Positions 21,256 through 31,689 of a DNA stretch of 64,000 nt are shown piece by piece. The number at the start of each line of letters is the position of its first letter. Position 1 is the stretch's first letter. The position numbers and the translations under genes are program-made. The DNA comes from Diphasiastrum complanatum. Taxonomy: Eukaryota; Streptophyta; Lycopodiopsida; Lycopodiales; Lycopodiaceae. The notes beneath the pieces were generated by a model that was not told the origin of the DNA, searched no databases, and worked only from the letters and a program-made list of their open reading frames with translations. The DNA lies in assembly GCA_029204225.1 (NCBI GenBank), contig CM055093.1, positions 2,954,887 through 3,018,886 on the forward strand, read 5' to 3'.

Positions 21256-22057
21256 TGTTAGAAGTATTTCTAGTTCGTGCGGTGGCTAGATCTACTTACG
21301 GGTGTAATATAAGGACATAGAGATTCGTCCACTTTTTAAGTTTCTACAACAAGCTTCAACGGAAATACGAAAATAATCAACAAGGATGAGAGCACTAAGG
21401 CTTACCCAACTAGTGCTCAAACGAAAATAAAGCTAATTAGAAACAACAATAAAAATCCTTGCTAAGGCAAACCCAACTAGCAAGGTTGCTAAACTAAGAC
21501 CTAAATTAACACCCAGAGGGTTTGAAAGATAAGTTGCGGCTAACTAAATAAACCAATAAAAACATGCCACAATAAGCCAATGAAAGGAGGCAAGAGGAGG
21601 CCCAAGCACCTTCCCTCAAGCTATGCACCTTCCAATGGGAACACAAAGAAATAGAATGATAATCTCAATAGAGAGCAATTTAGCATAATCTCAGAGTGTT
21701 GTTTACAATGCAAATACCTCTCCTTTTATGGCAAGGAGGGTCTTCCATAAGTGTCTACTAACTTATGGGACTAATCTGTTTCTAGCCTTTTAAGAACTTC
21801 TAACTTAGGATTTAGAACTTCAAATCTCTTAACTTAGAAAAACTTAAGATAAAATATTTCTAATCTTAAGTTTCCTAAGTCTAAGTTCTAAATCTAAGTT
21901 TAAGCTATTTTATCATTAATTAAGCTTCTACTCATGGACTTACAAAACACATGCCATGGCTTGAAGTTTATTGACAGATACTCATACGTGGTCTTACAAA
22001 ACACATGCCACAGAGTTTTATTTCTTTCTTTTCTCTGTCTTAGCACAGTTGCTAACA
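21256..22057 (-). repeat. 3' LTR of element G5 (LTR family H)
   Basis: On the minus strand, 802 bp running from TGTTAGCAACTG to CTTCTAACA (TG...CA), directly preceded by a good polypurine tract. A CCATAAAAGG box near 21730 may be its TATA. It interrupts copia E gag. The second LTR expected beyond the aORF is not this family but a partial family-G LTR, so the element is chimeric or rearranged. Bounds rest on TG/CA ends and the copia junction, not on a second copy. Confidence 0.65.
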
Positions 22058-22072
22058 TTATCCCCCTCCTTA
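22058..22072 (-). promoter_or_regulatory. Polypurine tract of G5
   Basis: The minus strand reads AAGGAGGGGGATAA immediately before TGTTAGC, the LTR start. It lies ~80 nt after the aORF stop. Confidence 0.75.
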
Positions 22073-22150
22073 TTGGATTGGTGGTCCCACACAAATCGAC
22101 GCCTTTTCGTCCTGGATCTTTTGTGCTTCTTGGAGACGAGACTGTTGTTG

Positions 22151-24921
22151 TCAGGAGTGGTAGATTGTCGTGCCGATGCCCTCCATTATTTGCCACCGTA
22201 ATTTGTTCAAGAAGGGCATGGGTTTGTAGTAATGGATCATACCTCGGAGAAAGTTATGGGTTTTCCATAGCTCCACCATATCAACGTGCAGGGCGGAAGT
22301 GAGTGCAGCACGATAATAGAGCCTTGCAATGTTGATACGGTCGTCTTGCATGCGCAAGGGTTTATGGATATCAAGGGCCATTGGGGGTAACCCTCGATCC
22401 CAAAAACCTGTGAGTTCTGTCAGAAATGCCACCAGGCCGTAATTATCCGCAAAATATCTGACATCGCGATCAGGATTGCCATGGTGCTTCTGGTAGAATA
22501 CTCGGCAGTTGGTGACCATGTCTTTGGCTAAGTTGCCGGTATCCACGCCTGTAAGCTTAGGCCAAAAGATTCGGTTCTTGACCTTGGTGGCTAAAAACGG
22601 TTCTCGCCTCGCTACTGGATAGTAATAAGGATTGGTGCACATGTAGGAGGGAGCTTCGAGATACCGTGCCATTGAGGTCTTACTTTGTAGGAAGAGCTGA
22701 TGATGCCAGAGAGGTTGTGGATCCAGGAGTTTGACTGCTACTTTATGTGTCTGACACTGGTCCAAATCTGATAGTATGTAGCCACCTCGCTCTTTCATTG
22801 TTGGATACTTCTTTGCAAACTCCTGAGAGGCGCGCAACTCCTTGCTTGGTTCTGTGGGCGTGATTCTGTGCCGGATGGTTGTTGCTTGAGAGGCAGTCTC
22901 GTGTGCGGTTTGTGGATCGGGTTCAGAAGAGAGAGGAGGCAAGGGTTTAGCTTCTGTAATTCTTTGTGACTCAGGAGAAAATTGTCGTGGAATGAAGGTG
23001 GGTTTAGTGGTGTCGAGAGGGTTAGAAGTGGTGGAAGGGAAAAGATAATGTTGGGAGCTGGTACCTCCAGAGCCCGACGGATTGGTTGGTGTTTGAGTTC
23101 CTTGCCCTAGGAGTTGGCCTTGAAATGTGGAGCCTTGAGTTGCAGGAGGAGGCTGTTGGAATCCTGTTCCATCTTCACCATCTGGTCCATCAAAGTGGTG
23201 TCCCGAATCATGGAATTGGACGTGCTCTGCATGAACCGACAGGGTTGACTGGACAGCAGTCTTTAAGCATTCTTCCAGGGTGGCTATGTGCTGGTTCTGG
23301 AGGTGGAGTAGCATCTGCTGTTGTTGTTGATTGTAATTTGTTAGGTTCTAGATCTGCAGGTGTTGTTGTTTGTTTTCCTTCCAGCCTTGTTTTTTCTTTC
23401 TGAAGGTCCGCCATAGCACCATCATCGAGTTTCCGCATAGTATATTGTCCTCCTAGGGTGCTGAATAGATTGTATTGGAGCTTATTCACCAACCATACCA
23501 CTTTTTGGGTTGCAAGGCGTAGCTGCTCCCAAGGACCAATGTCAGGGAGAGTGCGTGTGTAGTTAGGATACGACATTGGTTTAAATGGTAGAAAATCAGG
23601 AGCAGGGCTAGATGGAGGTGTATGAAAGGCAGGTGGGGAGATACTACGTGGTGGAGATTGTTGGATTGGTTTAGTGGTGACAATGGTTGATGGAAGTGCA
23701 GTTTGTAATTGTAATACAAAATCATCTATGTTGACTACGGAGTCAAGTAGGGTGGAGATTTGTACAGGTGAGGGCTTTGGTGGAAGTGTGGAAGTGAAGC
23801 CCGTGTTGAGACTTAGTGACGGTGTGGAGGTGGCAGTAACTGGTGGGGGTAGTGGTGGGAGTGTGAGAGCAAGTGGTGGAGAGGAGATTGTCTGTGTGGA
23901 CGGAATCACGCCCATAGGATCAAAGCCGGAAGTGTCTGCCATTCCGGAGCTACCTACTGCTGCTGCTACTGCTTGTCAGCGTTGTTGGGCCTGGTGAAGT
24001 AAGGCCGCCTACTGCTCTAGGACCTCCTTTGGGACCTGAGATGGTTTAAGGCTCCCTCCGAATTCAGCATATTCCACCCCAATGTCGTTGGATAGATTGT
24101 CATGTGGGACATCGGCTTCTGTGCTGATTGCCTTCCCTTTCTGCTTCTTACTAGGTGGGGCTGGTGAAACCGGGTCTGTTGTCGGTTGGGGGGTGGCTCA
24201 TTTTTTTGTGCTTGGATAAACATCATCCAGCTCCTTGATGGCAGCAGCCGCCCTAGTTCCCAATTGTTTGGTGACCAACATGTGGAGGAGATACCCACAT
24301 TTGGTAGTCAGTTTGCAGGCTTTCAGAGCTCTGCATAGCTTCTCTGCTACCTTCTCAGCCCACTTGTAATTTTGAGTGGGATCTTCCATGGTGAGGGTCA
24401 GAGAAAAGAGGTCGCTCGGTGGGATGCGATCCATCTTGGTGGTATGCATTGTGACCATGGTGACGAGGATCTTTGAGGCGGCCCATAGATGGGGATCCGT
24501 GATGAGGCGGATAGCAATCTCGTTGTTGGTTTGGGCAACGGTTTTGCCGTTGTCTGTCATAAATTTTGTGAAGTACTTGGCATCATAGCTGGTGCCCTTT
24601 CCATGGATTGTCTCTCCGAGATTAGGAAAGTCGATGCTCTGGAGATCCCCAAGAGAGACGTTGATAATAGAATAGCTGCCACTCTTGGATGTAATCCGGA
24701 AAGATTGGAACTCATCCGAATAGGTGGAGTAGGCTTCTCGGATGAGGCTCTCGCTCTGCTGGTCCCGGAAAAGTGTCAGATCAAAGCCAAGGTTGGTGAG
24801 GATATCCTTGGCCAGTGTGAGCTGCTCGGCGTAATTCTTAAGATAGATCATGACTATATCCCTTGATAAGGACGAGGGGGTTTACGGTAATGCAAGCTAA
24901 GCGAGGAATCACGGGAAGCCA
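22151..24921 (-). pseudogene. Additional ORF (aORF) of G5, longest copy, product not recognised
   Basis: Begins MASRDSSLSLHYRKPPRPYQ, similar to the G2 start. An N-terminal block (about 24851-24200; SFRITSKSGSYSIINVSLGD, ITDPHLWAASKILV, YKWAEKVAEKLCRALKAC) is followed by a Pro/Ser/Thr-rich linker, a Gln-rich predicted coiled coil (MLLHLQNQHIATLEECLKTA, about 23300), a second Pro/Thr linker, and the conserved C-terminal block. The C-terminal block includes KKYPTMKERGGYILSDL, FWDRGLPPMALDIHKPL, DDRINIARLYYRAAL and the end GTTIYHS. Stops at 24198-24200, two more before 23942, and a frameshift near 23315 break ~920 codons. No gag or pol accompanies it. Confidence 0.75.
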
Positions 24922-25407
24922 TGATAGCAGTGATTTTAGATTGCTCTGAGAATTTTGAAAATTTTGAAAAAAATTTGGCATGAACTCGAGAGCAGCAATC
25001 TAAAATGAACTCGTGGAGAGAAGGTGGAGGACTCTATATAGACTTTTTTTTTGGCAAGAATTCGCAACTTCACCCAGAAATCATCCTCAATGTCCACGAT
25101 TTGGTGAGGATGGTCGCGAATTTCGAGGCAACATTCTGAGGGCCCGCAAATTCTTGTAAGGGATTTTTTTATGCCAAAAGAGAAAAAAATGTTTGATAGT
25201 GCAAAAATGTGTCTTATCAGAATTCGTAGAGATAGCAGAGGAATCGTGAGGATCAATTTGAAATGCAGCGAATTGTCTGCAGATTCTGAGGATGGATATC
25301 TCATGAATAAAACTACATTTTTCTATTTTTATACATTTTTTTATCTGAGACAAAATTCGCGGAGGCCAAAAATGGATCATGCTCTATAAAAAAGGGGTAA
25401 GGCGAAT
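24922..25407 (-). other. Leader/spacer of G5 with GAATTCGC-type motifs and a TATA box
   Basis: Non-coding. On the minus strand there are about seven words with the core AATTCGC or its reverse complement GCGAATT (near 25400, 25360, 25270, 25145, 25115, 25065), in both orientations. A TATA-like box TATATAGA is at 25033-25040, ~115 bp before the aORF start. Confidence 0.65.
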
Positions 25408-25685
25408 ATCCTATTGGTCCACTCTTGTCTCTCTTTTTATTCAACTTTAAAAAAGTGTGGGAACCATCAAAATTGGAGGGAAACCCAATTTATTCACTAA
25501 CTTGACATTTAGGCCCTGCGACATTAAAAGTCCCGCAAAAAGGCCTAAAGTCCTTTATTAACTTTTAACTAATCAATCAAATAACTATGTGATCATTGGG
25601 TTAGACTTACACACGCAGGGTGCCAAATCTTTCTCATTTATTAACTAGGGTTAGGGTTGCCTTGGAAGCCGCAAACCCTCCAACA
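25408..25685 (-). repeat. Partial LTR of family G (first ~280 bp)
   Basis: Minus strand begins TGTTGGAGGGTTTGCGG and follows the family-G LTR (17090 onward) through GACTTTAGGCCTTTTTGCGGG to ACCAATAGGAT. Homology stops there and AT-rich leader with AATTCGC words takes over. No purine tract precedes it, so it looks like the start of a 5' LTR. Confidence 0.82.
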
Positions 25686-26240
25686 AATGCAACGAAACTA
25701 AATGAAACAAAACGAAACTAGACGAGACGAAACGAAGCAGAGCAAGACTTGAATGAGCTCTGAAATTGATTTATGCTGAAAGCAATGTGATCGCGAAGCG
25801 AAGTAAAACGAAACACGAAGCGAAACAGTCGCAAACAAAATCAGTTCGTGTGGAATTCAGATATGATTGCTGGTCACTGCCGGCTATATCATTCCTACAA
25901 TCTTCCAGAATGTAGACAGACATTGCTGATTTACATTATAGATTAATTCAACATTCAACAAGATTGAACCATTGTGCGAAATTAAATAAACAAGTAAATG
26001 AGATACACGAACAATAGCAAACAAAAATTCACTAAGATCATACAAAGCTACAATAATAATATGTGCATAACAACTACAATATTATCTATTGATCCTCTTG
26101 ATTTCAAGCATTGTGTGACAGATCCACACAGTGCATTGGCGTGAGAGAAAATACAATTCTCCCACGAATAGTGTCTCGCTTACTAGCGAACTTCTCGGAT
26201 CTGCTGATCATCTTACAAAATTACCTCGCTCACAAGCGGA
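25686..26240. repeat. Tract rich in (A)CGAAAC, GCGAAG and CTCGC words
   Basis: At 25688-25840 the words ACGAAAC, GCGAAGCGAA and variants recur about ten times. At 26165-26235 there are TCTCGCTTACTAGCGAAC and CCTCGCTCACAAGCGG. The style matches the leader motif arrays of the gypsy elements (TCGC core in both orientations), so this may be another leader or spacer remnant. No coding frame. Confidence 0.45.
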
Positions 26241-26805
26241 CATTTATTATCTATATTTTCGTCTACAGAGGTAGTTTAACCATTAGGAATCAAGATCTGC
26301 GCAATTGTAAGCTGGCGTGATTTGCACTGACAGAGGTAGCTGTTAGGGTGAAGGTTGTGCCTTCTACAATTTTATTTCAAATTTTGGATTTCAGAGGCAA
26401 AGTACTGTGCAACATGAATTTGTTGTTTGTTTTGATTGCTTGGTGTGGCACTAGGGGTTCAAGAAAATTAATTTTGTTCATAAATAGGAGCAGCGAGGCC
26501 CTCTTCCTTGTGAGATCCAATATATAATAGGAAGATTTGACAATTTCTTCTTGGTTGTTTTAGATTTTTGAGTAATCAAAACGTGTTGGAAGTGTATTGT
26601 ACACTAAGAACCTGAGAAGAGTTAGTTGGATGAACCCTGAGATCGATCCAGGGTTCATCCTTTGTTTCTAAGAAGTAGTTTTGCACCACCACACCACTAA
26701 TCTGATTTAGTTTGTACCTCAAATCCTGGGGTGAGGGCTTTGACAGTTTTTGTTGTTTGTGGATGAACCTCATATTCGACTTAGAATTTTCTTTGCACAG
26801 GAACA
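26241..26805. other. Probable copia A leader and flanking DNA, no gene recognised
   Basis: The part nearest the LTR (26576-26805) has an open minus-strand frame of 76 codons whose product I do not recognise. By position it would be the leader or gag start downstream of the minus-strand copia A LTR. The rest shows nothing. Confidence 0.35.
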
Positions 26806-27066
26806 CAGATCATGCTACACAGTAACATAGACAGAAAACACTCTCCACAGCAAGCTCACATAGCAACTGTATTTCTCAAAATGAAATTACACTGTACATA
26901 CAGTTGTTCACTCATGCAACCCATGCATGACCTAGGTTGCCGTTGGCGGGATGCGTGTCTCGTCGACTTGCCTCATGGTGAGGCCAACTGATCCTTATCA
27001 ACTGATAGGACCCACAGTATAGTAGCATAGTGATTGAAATCTACGTAACGTAGTTCAAATTAACTG
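26806..27066 (-). repeat. LTR of copia family A, minus copy
   Basis: Reverse complement of the LTR at 3250-3520, sharing the GTGGGTCCTATCAG, GCCTCACCATGAGG, CATGCATGGGTTGC and GAGAAATACA blocks. It lies on the same strand as the copia A body at 34389-43395 and might be its displaced LTR, but the RNase H tail expected between them is missing. Confidence 0.75.
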
Positions 27067-27400
27067 AGAAATAAAAATGCAATATAGAAAACTTTGAAAT
27101 TTGTGTCCGGGCAGCATGGACGTATCCCATTGGTTTCTTCTTCCTGCCCGACACGTGCTAATCTGCCCGATGTCAATACCTCAAGTTAAATTTACTTGAC
27201 TATGCTGGTTAGTATAATGAATTTTTCTAACTATACTAGTTACAGTTATAGAAATATAGTATGTACAATTACATAAAATATGGTATACGCAGTAACTATG
27301 ACTATGTTGGCATTCACATTAGATTGAATGTGATACGAAAAATTGAAATTAAGTATCATATCAGAGAGATTTTTGGCGCCCAACCTTTGAAAATAACAAT
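27067..27400. other. No recognised feature
   Basis: AT-rich DNA between the copia A LTR and the first unrecognised gene. I see no repeat copy elsewhere in the window. Confidence 0.4.
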
Positions 27401-28616
27401 GGCAAGGAGACCCAGATCTACAATCGATTCTGTGATTCTTTACAATGAGAAAGATGAAGTTGATAACTGGAAGCCAACAAAATATACAAAGAACTCATGG
27501 GTATTGTTGCATCCATCATCAAAGGACAATTTTCGACAAAAGAAAAGAGCAAAAATGACTTACAAATCTTATTGGAAAGCAAAAATTTTGGAGTTTAAGA
27601 CTACCCCGGGATGTCAATCTATATCAGAAGTCTTAGTACAACATTTATATATGCACTCATAACTCAAAGTACATGATATCAATCCTCATGATCATCAAAA
27701 ATGTAATTGTAAGTATATCAAAACATATGCACTCTACAACAATCATAGGTGATTTTCTTTATTGATGCTCTTCAGATTATGATTTAAATGCTTCAACATT
27801 ATTTTTTTTCTTTTAGATTTATATCCATCATGCATAAGTGAATGGGAGCCCGCACAATCGCTTGCAGGAATATTAGATGTGATTCACTCTGATGTTGGAA
27901 AGCTGCAATACAGAGGAAGAAGTCCAAATGAACTTGCAGATTGTGGTATCTATTTTTATGATCTTTATATACGCCACAAACAGATGGAGGTTTTGGCAAG
28001 CTCAAAGCAATTCCATTGTCTAGTTTTCAAAGTGATGAGTGGCCTACTCCTGACAGCGTTGTTTCTGAATCCTTGAGATGCAAGCTACTAATTGATATTA
28101 GAAATGCTATGAAGATAAGCATAGGTTCGAAAATTGTTCACCTGAGTTGGTTTATCTCATTACATATATTTGTTGATTTTTTTCTCGAGTGCTAGTGTTC
28201 GTAGGAAACCAACTTTATTGGTTTGCAAGGATTTATCAAATGAGACTTTGTCAAATCTCATGGATCAAGGCTGGGATAGTAAAACAAATAATGACATAGA
28301 ATGCAGGATTAAAAAGTCCTCAATGATCTTTCGTTATCATTTCGAAAAGCAAATGCTCAGTCTCACATTTAGCTACCAGAGATACAAGAAAATTGAAGGT
28401 ACATGGCTACCACTGGATCAAGACTTTGAACTAAATGGTCACGCAAACCGAATGGAGATAAGCATTATCTACAATGAGGAATATTTGACTATGGTTGAGG
28501 TGGAAGAACATTGGAAGCTTGATTTTATCATAACAGAGCTCATGCTATTACAAACCAATCTACCAACATATTTCAAATTTATCATCAACGGAAGACTCAT
28601 AAGTACTGTCTGAATC
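27401..28616 (+). pseudogene. Unrecognised spliced gene U1, frame-damaged
   Basis: Exon 1 begins MARRPRSTIDSVILYNEKDE and carries a basic stretch (NFRQKKRAKMTYKSYWKAKI); an in-frame TAA lies at about 27661. A donor GTAAGT near 27710 and an acceptor TTTTAG near 27816 join to EWEPAQSLAGILDVIHSDVG. A one-base shift near 27970 leads into DGGFGKLKAIPLSSFQSDEW. A second intron (GTTCGA ... GTGCTAG, about 28126-28193) leads to VRRKPTLLVCKDLSNETLSN, ending ...FIINGRLISTV (stop by 28613). I do not recognise the product. The basic start could bind nucleic acid. The stop and shift may be real decay or assembly errors. Confidence 0.5.
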
Positions 28617-29259
28617 TGTACACCTGGCTTGATGTGTACTTAGGAAGTGTAAACTGCAAAATAGAACATTCATGTATTAGTAATGGCTAAAAACATCAAC
28701 AAAATAGAAAACTAATCATGATTCCAAAATAAGAATATCCCAAATTTATTATCTTAGAAATATCAACATCTTGCTGAAGGTTGAACCACTCAAAAAATAG
28801 CTTTGCATTGTATAATGTGTACCAACCACAGCTGAAAGAATCATTTTGCTATGATGACTACAAAATAATTCAGCACAAAAGAAATCAATTATGAAACAGA
28901 ATAAATTAGAATGAAACAATTACATTAGAATACTGATTTCAACATGCTATTAAGAAAGACAGAGTTTACCTCCAAACTCACGATCTCCCAGTCCACAGAA
29001 TGGGGAACATCTGTAGGAATATATTTACTTAAATATGGTAGATATATATCTACATCCTTATGCGTATTTCTCGCCGAATTTATCTTGACACAAAAACCTT
29101 TGATACTATTATTTACAAATCTCTTAATAGAGATCAGGTTTAAACTCCAGTGGTCACTACAAAATAAGATTGCAAGTCCTTTAGCGGCAATTTTGAGAAC
29201 TATTTAAATTGAAAATGCCAATGTTAATGCATAAAACAACAAGAAGCATTTAATATATC
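28617..29259. other. No recognised gene
   Basis: AT-rich sequence with short open frames on both strands but no recognisable product, repeat match or splice pattern. Confidence 0.45.
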
Positions 29260-30276
29260 TTACTTGGTATGATAAGGGATAAGCAGATACTTTGTTGTTG
29301 GTGTGAATCCACTTGTCAGACACTGTGACAATGTGTCATTATTCTCCTTGAAGGCCTGGAGCAAAAAGCTACTCAGCACTAGCAACTCATTGGATGAATT
29401 TCTTGCAATGTCAAATTGCAAGAGTGTCAGCCCGGACTCTATCATAGGATCACTGATAGAAGTCCGTCTATCTTTGAGATCCAAGCAATCTAGAACTCTA
29501 AAATTAATACTAAAATCAAGTTCATCTAGTCTAAAACAAAAAGGAGTACCAATTATATCTATAGCATCGGATATGTCTTTCTCAAATTTAAGATACTCAT
29601 CCGAATCTATATATGTATAAAAAATTGGAGGAGGAAGAGGAGGTGGATGTGTAGTATCTACAAGAATTAAAGCCGTTTCCAAAACAGCTGTAGCTATATT
29701 TACAGCATTATCAACAACAACGTTATCTACAATTGATTCTGGGTCAGGTTTCACAGAGTCTGTGGTGTCTACAATCTTTACTTTCTTTGGAGCTCTCTTG
29801 GGGGCTCTCTGCTTCCTAGGACGCTTTGTAGGAAGATCAGTCCTATTTACAGGAGTTGTCCTGGGAGCAGAAGGCTGAGATACGTGTAACCTACAAAACC
29901 TATCCCTCATTCTCATCAAGAGCTAAAAATCCTTGGGCATTATGGTGACTCTCTTGAAATGGTGGCAAAGCAAAAATGAATCTTAAAAAAAAAAAAGACT
30001 AAGGTAGTCTTCAGCAGCCTCCTGAAGGCACTGAAGAGCACTGGGTGTAAATCTGACCAGCTGTCCGAGATCATTTCTTGTTATGTTTCGGACAGCACAG
30101 TAGAATGGAGCCCTTGGGATCAACAGAGCAGTTGATCTTTGGTACTTGCGTATCTCATAGAGCCACCTACTGCGGTTGCATGTTCTATGTCTAGCAGGAG
30201 GGGTAATGGCCACCGCAGGGGCTAAGGATGAGCCAGGAGAGAAGAAGTCCCTCCTTGTCTGCTTTCTCCTATCCAT
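29260..30276 (-). pseudogene. CENH3-like histone-fold gene with a C-terminal extension and two in-frame stops
   Basis: The minus-strand frame starts MDRRKQTRRDFF. The N-helix and fold follow: EIRKYQRSTALLIPRAPFYC, AVRNITRNDLGQLVRF, ALQCLQEAAEDYL. A TAA (29983-29985) comes after a 12-T run. The same frame then encodes HFKRVTIMPKDF, a TAG (29923-29925) where H3 has Gln, and LLMRMRDRF, matching the H3 C-terminus. LLIP plus a loop 1 one residue longer than canonical H3 (12 positions from I to RF, not 11) point to CENH3. The frame continues ~210 codons, with a basic run KRPRKQRAPKRAPKKVKIV, in a part I do not recognise. It has no introns, unlike typical plant CENH3, so a processed pseudogene is likely, though sequence errors could explain one break. 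Confidence 0.7.
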
Positions 30277-31110
30277 GGATGTGTACTATGCAATAGCGGA
30301 CTTGTGCACAACAGCGAGGATGAGCAAGGAAGGGTGATAAAAATCTCGCAGAGGACCGATATGTACGGAAAAAAATGTACAGTATATTGGACCTGTGCGA
30401 GCTGAATATAAGAGAAAGAGATTAGTTTTGAAGAAACGCGCACAAGTGCGATATGGGGGGACACGTAGGTAGATGTATCGGACCTGTGCGCATGGAAGGC
30501 GGTGGGTGGAAATTCGATTGTGAAGGACGCGCACAAGTGCGATATGCGGAGGAAAAAAAAAAAGTGAAAAAAACTCATCGAAGTTTGTGATTTTATATCG
30601 CGGTTCGCACGTGTGAGAGAATGTCCTGTCACACGTGTGGGAGTTGTATGAACTAATAACAAAGTGACATGTGTCACGTTGTCACTTTACACGTGTGGGA
30701 TTTGTACGAGCAAATGATAGAGCGACACGTGTTTTCGAGCACACGAATGAACACGCGACACGTGTCCAATTGTCATTTCACACGTGTCCAGGTGTGACTC
30801 GCACGTGCGAGTAGTTGTGGTCGAATGGAAAGTAGAGACGTGTCCATTGACCGTTGATCGCACGTGCAAAAATTTAGTATAAATGGCACAAAAATCGATT
30901 AATTTTTTACCTTTTTTCGTTATCGAAATTCGTGGCATATCGCTCTTGTGCGCGCGCTTTGTTTGTCCGTTTGCACTCAACGACACCTACTTGCGCACAA
31001 GTGCGATATTCGGTATCTCCCGCCGTACATATCTCTCTTGTGCGCCATCTTGATAGTTAGTTTTGTTTTTCTTCTCCCTCATGCACAAGTCCGATATTCA
31101 CGTTATTTCG
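30277..31110. promoter_or_regulatory. Divergent intergenic region dense in CACGTG and CGCAC-AA-GTGCG palindromes
   Basis: It lies between the histone-like start (30276, minus) and the U3 start (31111, plus). Eight CACGTG cores (G-box type, the usual bZIP/bHLH target) occur in 30608-30866, including a perfect 16-bp palindrome at 30797-30812. On both sides stand copies of CGCACAAGTGCGATAT or variants: plus at 30437-30454, 30527-30545, 30993-31009, 31082-31097; inverted at 30296-30310, 30937-30954, 31029-31046. A TATA-like AGTATAAATGG is near 30877. The layout suggests a bidirectional promoter. Confidence 0.6.
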
Positions 31111-31682
31111 ATGGCCTCTTCCTCAGGATCCTCACGAGATTCAGGCTTGAGTTCATTTCTTAGTGAATTTGGGACTACTGAAAACCTGGACTACTTTCAC
31201 AACCTATTCAGGCCATATCTACATGTTTTCAGGACTGCACAACCGAATTTTGACGTTTTTTATCACATTATGTTAGATTCAGAGATATACTTAGTAAGCC
31301 TGTTTTCTCCATAGGTTCACTCCCGTACATGCATTATACTAATCTGGTTCATTTCTTCCTAGCTTTCAGACATAGATTGGATAGAATGTTCACCAAATTG
31401 TTTGATCTTTTCAAAAGCAGTTTACTGTGTCCTTATTACAACAAGAAATGTCGATTGGTTGAATATCAGAGTGGTTTCGTACTTTTTTTGTTAGTTCAGA
31501 TCCCAGATGATGATGAAATTTCTGTTGTTGACCCTCCTTTTGCATCATCCTCTGTTCAGTCAGCTATTAAGGATATTAGTCACTACTATCAAGCTTTTGC
31601 TTTTGATAAAACATCTTCTAGTCGAGAGATAGCTTCCTTTGCTAATGATGCTGGCTTAGTATTCCAAGAAAAAGCTATATGA
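31111..31682 (+). CDS. Unrecognised gene U3, probably two exons
   Basis: Starts MASSSGSSRDSGLSSFLSEF and continues TTENLDYFHNLFRPYLHVFR, reaching a donor GTAAGC at 31294. An acceptor ...TTCCTAG at 31362 precedes a second exon. The longer open frame there reads RHRLDRMFTKLFDLFKSSLL, then VDPPFASSSVQSAIKDISHY and ends FQEKAI (TGA 31680-31682), but it is not in phase with exon 1 by this splice. The alternative phase stops near 31495. Product not recognised; no transmembrane segment or motif stands out. It faces away from the CENH3-like gene across the palindrome-rich region and meets U4 tail to tail. Confidence 0.4.
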
Positions 31683-31689
31683 AGATAAA

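Noticed and set aside
22151-24921. aORF as a retroviral-type envelope gene
   Set aside because: No signal peptide, furin-like site, or transmembrane segment is visible in any copy; the linkers are Pro/Ser/Thr/Gln-rich.
29983-30000. An 18-nt GT...AG intron across the T12 run in the histone-like gene
   Set aside because: Far below the minimum plant intron length, and its removal does not improve the histone alignment.
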